From: SIG299 sp045531955
GTDB lineage: Bacteria > Bacillota > Clostridia > Lachnospirales > Lachnospiraceae
NCBI GenBank assembly: GCA_045531955.1
Contig: JAZSFC010000001.1
Coordinates: 1-64,000 of the forward strand
Length of the DNA: 64,000 bases
Direction of reading: 5' to 3'
The position numbers and the translations under genes were made by a program. The notes under the pieces were generated by a model. That model was given only the letters and a program-made list of their open reading frames with translations. It did not search any database and had not been told where the DNA came from. Below, piece by piece: positions 59,272 through 64,000 of the stretch. Position 1 is the first letter of the stretch. Each line of letters starts with the position of its first letter.

Positions 59272-62200
59272 ATGAAGGTATTCGGGACCAGCAGAGAAGC
59301 AGAAGAACAGCAGCTTACAAAAATCCTGGAAGTGGCGCAGCGCAATCTGGAGCGGGCAGAAGGGCATCAGAAGGGGCTGTCGGAACAGTTGCAGGATATG
59401 TTAGAGTCTTATGACACCAGGGACAAAGAAGTGCTCGCCCTGTGGCATAATACGGAGTCTTTATTTCAGGAGAGCAAGCAGGATTTGCTCCGCTGTATCA
59501 AAGCACGTAAAAAGCCGTATTTCGGAAGAATTGACTTTCAGGATGCCGCTCTTTCGGAGCCGGAATCCTATTATGTAGGACGTGTCGGCATTTCACCGGA
59601 CGGAGTGGAACAGCTGGTGATTGACTGGAGAGCACCGATGGCATCGGTGTATTACGAAAATGCTCTGGGAAATTGTACTTATACGGTGAAGGACACCAAA
59701 AAGGATGAAACGAAGGTCCACGAGATTGAACTGTTCCGGAAGCGTACGTATGAAATTGAAGAAGATAAGCTGAAAGACTTTTTTGATTCGGATATTGTGG
59801 CAAACGATGAACTTCTCACCAAGTGTCTGGCGAAAAGTAAAAAGGCTGTGCTGGGAGAAATTATCGGCACCATCCAGAAGGAACAGAATGCGATTATCCG
59901 CATGTCTCCAAAAACTAATTTGATTGTGCAGGGGGTGGCCGGTTCCGGAAAAACCACCGTGGCAATGCACCGGATTTCTTATATTTTGTACAATTACGAA
60001 CAGTTCCGTCCGGTGGATTTTTATATTGTGGGAAGCAACCGTATTTTGTTAAACTATATCACCGGTGTCCTGCCGGAGTTAGATGTATACGGCGTTTCCC
60101 AAATGACCATGGAGCAGTTATTTATCCGGCTGCTGTATGAAGACTGGGATGATAAAAAGCACAAAGTGAAGGCAACAGATCCAAACGACAAAGAAGCATA
60201 CCGGAAAGGGGAATATGCCTGGTTCCATGACCTGGAAGCCTTTTGTGAGGAATATGAAGCCAAAACAATTAAGACGGAGCCGGTGATAATTGAAAAGACC
60301 GGAGTGGTGCTTTTAGAAAAGAAATCCATCGAAACTTATATAAAAAATAATCCAAGGATGTCGGTGCAGGCGAAAATCAATGCATTAAATGAATGGCTGC
60401 TTGGCAGACTGGAAAATGAACTTACAGGAAAGTCGGTTTCCTATACACCGGAAGAGAAAAAAGAACTGAACAGAGCTTGCAAAGTTCATTTTGGCAGGGA
60501 CGAATGGAAGGGTTCCCTGTTTGATTTATACGAAGAATTTTTGGCACATCAGAGAAAAAAAGGCAGTAAAATTTTCGCGGAAGCCGGATCCTATGACGTG
60601 TACGACCTGGCAGCACTGGCGTATCTTTATAAGCGGATTAAGGAAATCGACCCAATCCGGGAAGCATCCCATGTTATCATTGATGAAGCACAGGATTTCG
60701 GTATGATGGTATATGGTTCCCTGGCATATTGTCTTAGAGGTTGTACCTATACCATTATGGGCGATGTGTCCCAAAACATACACTATGGTTACGGATTGAA
60801 TGACTGGGAAGATTTACGGGGATTGATTCTGACCGGAGATTATGATAACTTCGGCATTTTGAAAAAGAGCTACCGTAATACGGTGGAAATATCGGAATTT
60901 GCAACGGAAGTATTGCATCACGGTAATTTCCCGATTTACCCGGCAGAACCGATTTTGCGTCACGGAAATCCGGTGACTATTCAGGGATATGACACAGAAG
61001 AAAATATGAACCGTGCCGTGGTAAGCATCATTGAAAACTGGAAAAAAGAAGGTCACGGAACCATTGCGGTAATTTGTGCGGATGAGAAAGAAGCGGCAGA
61101 TGTCACCTGGATGCTTGGCGGAAAAATTACATTGGCAGACAGCAATCCGGAAACGGCGGTGTTTGATGAAGGCGTTATGGTGCTTCCGGTGGAATACACG
61201 AAGGGGCTGGAATTTGATGCGGTTTTACTGTATCATCCGTCAAAAGAAAAGTACCCGATGGAAGATCAGTATGTGAAGCTGTTATATGTGGCAGCAACCA
61301 GAGCACTGCATGAACTGGCTGTGGTACATCGGAATGACTTGACGGATTTAATTGCAACTCCGGTGTCCGAAGAAAAGAAGCAACGATCATTGGAAAAGCA
61401 ACAGGATATTTTGCGTGTGGCAGCACCCCGGGTCATCCATAAGGTGACGGAAGAGGAAAAACAGGATGAACTTGCCATGTTTCTGGAGCGGACAACCAAA
61501 CGGTACGGACTGAATCAGCCAAAGACTGAGGGACAGAAGGAACAGGGGAAAGTGAGTGTTACACCGGTACAAAGGACAGAGGAAAAACCGGTGACAAAAG
61601 CAGCACCTGCGAAAAAAGCGCCCGGACCGGAGACAGATGCAGAAATCAATACTTCGCCATATCAGTTCGCAACTGTTGTGGCAACAGATAAACTAACACC
61701 AAAGGGGCACAGCAGAATTGATTGCGGCGTCCGCTGGGTAAAGAAATCCAAAGAATTTGTGGAGTTTGTAAGCAACTACGGAACACTTCGGGTAACACCG
61801 GTGACGGATGCGATAGTCCGGATACAGTTTGTCAGAGGACAGGCAGATACCTTTGCCGAAGAAAAGTGGAAGTATACGGGGGAGAAAAAGGTATCCTTTA
61901 TTACCAGGGAAAATCCGTCGGTATACGAAATAATCACGAAAAAGCTGATTGTCCGTATGGAGAAAAAGACAGGTGCCTTAAGCTTCCTGGATACGAAGGG
62001 AGCACTGCTTTTTAAAGAGTCAGGAAAAGAACCGCACCAAATTGAACCGGATGTTTCCAAAACCTGGAACTATTTTGACTGGGCAAAAAGTGAAAAAATC
62101 TCTGCAAAGGGTATTTTGGATGAGGATTTGGTAGAGGTAAACGGAAAAGCCCGCTATATTTCCATCGGAGGAAAGAAAAAGAGAATGCCGCTGTTACTTT

Positions 62201-62373
62201 CCGGAAGAGGATACGGGATTGCGGTTTCTGCGGAAGATGCTGCGTACTTCTGCGGCGTGGGCGTGTACGGGCAGTACATTTGTACCGAGCAGGAAACGCA
62301 GATTGAGTATTATGTTTTGTTTGGCGGAAACGATGCGGAGAATTTACGTTTGTATAAGTTGTTTAACAGATAG
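59272..62373 (+). CDS. HelD-like superfamily 1 helicase fused to a GH31 N-terminal-like domain
   Basis: A 1033-residue protein. Residues 1-~735 are a HelD-type helicase: an N-terminal coiled coil that starts REAEEQQLTKILEV, the family marker YVGRVGISPDGVEQLVIDWRAP (read in segments), Walker A GVAGSGKTT (221-229), Walker B IIDEAQDFG (469-477), and motif VI region LLYVAATRALHEL. HelD frees stalled RNA polymerase in Bacillus. A Pro/Ala/Lys/Glu linker (about 745-794) leads to residues 795-1033, which read like the N-terminal sandwich of GH31 alpha-glucosidases: NYGTLRVTPVTDAIVRIQFV, KKLIVRMEKKTGALSFLDTK, MPLLLSGRGYGIAVS, IEYYVLFGG, ending where the barrel would begin. The sugar-hydrolase catalytic domain is absent. 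AAGGAGA precedes the ATG. Confidence 0.85.
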   Translation: MKVFGTSREAEEQQLTKILEVAQRNLERAEGHQKGLSEQLQDMLESYDTRDKEVLALWHNTESLFQESKQDLLRCIKARKKPYFGRIDFQDAALSEPESYYVGRVGISPDGVEQLVIDWRAPMASVYYENALGNCTYTVKDTKKDETKVHEIELFRKRTYEIEEDKLKDFFDSDIVANDELLTKCLAKSKKAVLGEIIGTIQKEQNAIIRMSPKTNLIVQGVAGSGKTTVAMHRISYILYNYEQFRPVDFYIVGSNRILLNYITGVLPELDVYGVSQMTMEQLFIRLLYEDWDDKKHKVKATDPNDKEAYRKGEYAWFHDLEAFCEEYEAKTIKTEPVIIEKTGVVLLEKKSIETYIKNNPRMSVQAKINALNEWLLGRLENELTGKSVSYTPEEKKELNRACKVHFGRDEWKGSLFDLYEEFLAHQRKKGSKIFAEAGSYDVYDLAALAYLYKRIKEIDPIREASHVIIDEAQDFGMMVYGSLAYCLRGCTYTIMGDVSQNIHYGYGLNDWEDLRGLILTGDYDNFGILKKSYRNTVEISEFATEVLHHGNFPIYPAEPILRHGNPVTIQGYDTEENMNRAVVSIIENWKKEGHGTIAVICADEKEAADVTWMLGGKITLADSNPETAVFDEGVMVLPVEYTKGLEFDAVLLYHPSKEKYPMEDQYVKLLYVAATRALHELAVVHRNDLTDLIATPVSEEKKQRSLEKQQDILRVAAPRVIHKVTEEEKQDELAMFLERTTKRYGLNQPKTEGQKEQGKVSVTPVQRTEEKPVTKAAPAKKAPGPETDAEINTSPYQFATVVATDKLTPKGHSRIDCGVRWVKKSKEFVEFVSNYGTLRVTPVTDAIVRIQFVRGQADTFAEEKWKYTGEKKVSFITRENPSVYEIITKKLIVRMEKKTGALSFLDTKGALLFKESGKEPHQIEPDVSKTWNYFDWAKSEKISAKGILDEDLVEVNGKARYISIGGKKKRMPLLLSGRGYGIAVSAEDAAYFCGVGVYGQYICTEQETQIEYYVLFGGNDAENLRLYKLFNR

Positions 62374-62381
62374 GAGGTTTT

Positions 62382-62891
62382 ATGGAAGTAAAAGAAGCAT
62401 TGTTAAAACGACGCAGTGTCAGAAAGTTTACCGGGGAGCCGGTATCGGAAGAGATGATAGAAGAACTCCTTCATGCGGCTATGAGCGGTCCAAGCGCCTG
62501 CAACCGGAGACCATGGGATTTTTATGTGGTAACTAATGAGGATGTTTTGGAGAAGCTGAAAGGAGCATCCAAATTTACTAAGTTCAATGCCAAGCTTGCA
62601 ATGATTGTTTGCGGAAACTTATCCAGAGCGCTGCCGATGCAAATGGCTCCTTACTGGATTCAGGACTGCAGTGCAGCTACAGAAAACATTCTGCTTCGTG
62701 CAACAGATTTAGGATTGGGTGCTGTGTGGTGCGGTATTCATCCGCAGAAGAGAGCAGAGAAAAAGGTGGCTGAGTTATTAGCCTTGAAAGCGACACAGGT
62801 TCCGTTAAACATTATTTTTATCGGACATCCTGCAGAGGAACCGGAAGCGAGAGACCAGTACGAAGAAAAATGTGTGCATTATGTGAAGTAA
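62382..62891 (+). CDS. Nitroreductase family protein
   Basis: A 169-residue flavin-dependent nitroreductase: RRSVRKFTGEPVSEEMIEELLHAAMSGPSACNRRPW (read in segments) is the FMN-binding start, and DLGLGAVWCGIHP with VPLNIIFIGHPAEEP the end. Such proteins use FMN and NAD(P)H; the natural substrate is unknown. TAGGAGG precedes the ATG, eight bases after the helicase stop, so it may be co-transcribed. Confidence 0.92.
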   Translation: MEVKEALLKRRSVRKFTGEPVSEEMIEELLHAAMSGPSACNRRPWDFYVVTNEDVLEKLKGASKFTKFNAKLAMIVCGNLSRALPMQMAPYWIQDCSAATENILLRATDLGLGAVWCGIHPQKRAEKKVAELLALKATQVPLNIIFIGHPAEEPEARDQYEEKCVHYVK

Positions 62892-62921
62892 TTGTATTAC
62901 AAATGCTGAGGAGACTGTCTT

Positions 62922-63410
62922 ATGGACAATAAAAATTTAAAAAAACATAATTGTACCACTCTTTGCTACATTGAAAAAGACGATTCTTATTTGATGTTGC
63001 ATCGGGTAAAAAAAGAAAAAGACATCAATAAGGATAAATGGATTGGTGTGGGAGGACATTTTGAAGAGGGAGAATCCCCGGAAGAATGTTTACTGCGTGA
63101 AGTGAGGGAAGAGACCGGCTTGGAACTGATAAGTTTCCGCCTTCGCGGAATTGTTACTTTTACCACGGACATTTATCCGACGGAGTATATGTTTTTATAT
63201 ACTGCAGATTCCTATGAAGGTGAAATAACGGAATGCAACGAAGGCAACCTGGAATGGGTGAAAAAAGAAGAGATATATCAACTGCCCGTATGGGAGGGAG
63301 ATAAGGTATTCTTCCGGTTGTTGGAAGAGGAGATACCGGTATTTTCCTTAAAGTTAAGATATGAAGGAGATAATCTGGTGGAAACTGTTTTAAACGGGAA
63401 AAGGATGTAA
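62922..63410 (+). CDS. NUDIX hydrolase (MutT-like 8-oxo-dGTP diphosphatase)
   Basis: A 162-residue protein with a complete NUDIX box from GGHFEEGESPEECLLREV through REETGLEL, fitting GX5EX7REUXEEXGU. CTTLCYIEKDDSYLMLHR at the start is the MutT/YjhB-like pattern. It likely removes oxidised nucleotides, though NUDIX substrates vary. Start ATG at 62922 has GAGGAGAC upstream. Confidence 0.9.
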   Translation: MDNKNLKKHNCTTLCYIEKDDSYLMLHRVKKEKDINKDKWIGVGGHFEEGESPEECLLREVREETGLELISFRLRGIVTFTTDIYPTEYMFLYTADSYEGEITECNEGNLEWVKKEEIYQLPVWEGDKVFFRLLEEEIPVFSLKLRYEGDNLVETVLNGKRM

Positions 63411-63412
63411 AC

Positions 63413-63440
63413 AAAAGGGGCTGGATAACAGCCCCTTTTT
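63413..63440. terminator. Bidirectional terminator
   Basis: AAAAGGGGCTG (63413-63423) pairs with CAGCCCCTTTT (63429-63439), T residues to 63440. It lies between the NUDIX gene and the converging DUF11 gene. Confidence 0.88.
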
Positions 63441-63446
63441 GAATTT

Positions 63447-64000
63447 TTATACGGTTCCGGTTACGGTAAGCACGGTAACACCCGGCACAATAGTCCACTG
63501 TCCGGTGACAGGGTCCTGGGTATAGGTGGCAGCAGGAACGGTAATTACACTTGCTACGGTTTGGAATAAACCGGTGGTTTCATCGTAGACATACTCTGGT
63601 CCTTCTGTTAAAACTGTGCCGTTTAACGCTACGGTGATGTTTTCTAAGATTGGATTGAAAAGGTCGGTTACAGTCACGTTATCGGTAGCAACAGCAGGGG
63701 TGTTGCCGGTGTTTTGGATGGTGAAGGTGTAGGTTAACTGACCGTTTTCAGCAACAGTTTCCGGTGTCAGACCTTTGGTAATGGAAAGCTGGGCAGCATT
63801 TGCGATGGTAATAGTATCGGATACCGTAATCGGAGTTGTGAGACCTGCACCGGAAATGGTAGCTTCGTTTACGATGGTAGAACCGGAAGCTAAAGGCGCG
63901 AATTCATTTACACGGGCATTGTAAATAACGACGGCATTTCCGCCGGCCGGTACGTTGATGCCACTGATAACTAAAGACGGGCCTGTTACTGCGGTTGCAC
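63447..64000 (-). CDS. DUF11-repeat surface protein, C-terminal fragment
   Basis: The gene runs off the right edge; 183 C-terminal residues are visible. They are rich in Thr, Val, Ala and Asn, with beta-sandwich repeat patterns typical of DUF11 (TIGR01451-like) domains: LSITKGLTPETVAENGQLTYTFTIQNTGNTP, then DNVTVTDLFNPILENITVALNG (read in segments). The protein ends VLTVTGTV with no LPXTG or membrane anchor, so its attachment must lie elsewhere. Such proteins are usually large cell-surface adhesins or scaffold proteins. An ATG at 63677 is internal, not the start. Confidence 0.8.
   Translation of the reverse strand, partial: ATAVTGPSLVISGINVPAGGNAVVIYNARVNEFAPLASGSTIVNEATISGAGLTTPITVSDTITIANAAQLSITKGLTPETVAENGQLTYTFTIQNTGNTPAVATDNVTVTDLFNPILENITVALNGTVLTEGPEYVYDETTGLFQTVASVITVPAATYTQDPVTGQWTIVPGVTVLTVTGTV

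Noticed and set aside
1..64000. Prophage, insertion sequence or integrative element
   Set aside because: No integrase, transposase, recombinase, phage structural gene or terminal repeats were seen, and no tRNA gene that could serve as an attachment site.

Overview
The window is a contiguous chromosomal stretch from a Gram-positive anaerobe, most likely a Lachnospiraceae member (Clostridia) of plant-polysaccharide-degrading type. I infer this from the gene families: RarA, RecJ, Rex-AcpS-Nnr-Alr-MazF order, DUF4250, CD3324/RNHCP, Cys-rich KTR, a DUF5716-like protein, HelD-like helicase, lipoproteins with Thr-Pro linkers, and a corrinoid methionine synthase without a reactivation domain. Shine-Dalgarno sites are strong (AGGAGG) and promoters are mostly sigma-A type. 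No rRNA, tRNA, transposase, integrase or CRISPR array is visible. No gene-free stretch exceeds about 240 bases.

Layout. 0-9.4 kb: housekeeping genes (start of a class A penicillin-binding protein, YigZ, RarA, SEC-C protein, a DUF4015 putative glycosidase, a DUF4349 lipoprotein, RecJ, GlyA). 9.5-12.7 kb: an AraC/GyrI-type regulator, a Phd/ParE toxin-antitoxin pair, an isoprenylcysteine-methyltransferase-like membrane protein, and a CD3324-RNHCP pair behind what looks like a leader-peptide attenuator. 12.8-24.1 kb: a dense one-strand accessory run of two TetR regulators, GNAT acetyltransferases, APH-fold kinases, a flavoprotein, a VOC protein, a PNPOx-like protein, a C39-like protease and a DUF3795 fusion. 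24.1-27.8 kb: HD-GYP phosphodiesterase, chemotaxis receptor and TrmO. 27.9-32.8 kb: a minus-strand CorC/CNNM - ABC-F - pectate lyase unit. 33-40 kb: PepT-BioY-GH5 cellulase, then a membrane XRE regulator and a serine hydrolase-kinase-acetyltransferase operon. 40-45.7 kb: methionine synthesis (Hcy methyltransferase/MTHFR fusion and MetH) and an aldo-keto reductase. 45.7-49.5 kb: two tandem LacI-like sensor/GGDEF proteins. 49.5-59.1 kb: HAD phosphatase and uridine kinase, a DUF5716-like protein, Rex, AcpS, Nnr, Alr, MazF, a second CNNM protein, RlmH. 59.2-64 kb: a HelD-like helicase carrying an extra C-terminal domain, nitroreductase, NUDIX hydrolase, and the C-terminus of a DUF11 surface protein.

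The most unusual element is the 1033-residue helicase at 59272-62373. Its last ~240 residues read like the N-terminal beta-sandwich domain of a family 31 glycoside hydrolase, with the catalytic barrel missing; I know of no description of such a fusion. Other points of interest are the candidate leader-peptide attenuator at 11847-12012, a terminator-like hairpin at 27036-27110 that would hide the trmO ribosome-binding site only in read-through transcripts, the paired LacI/GGDEF sensors, an in-frame DUF3795 fusion retaining an internal ribosome-binding site, and several near-perfect palindromes placed as operators.
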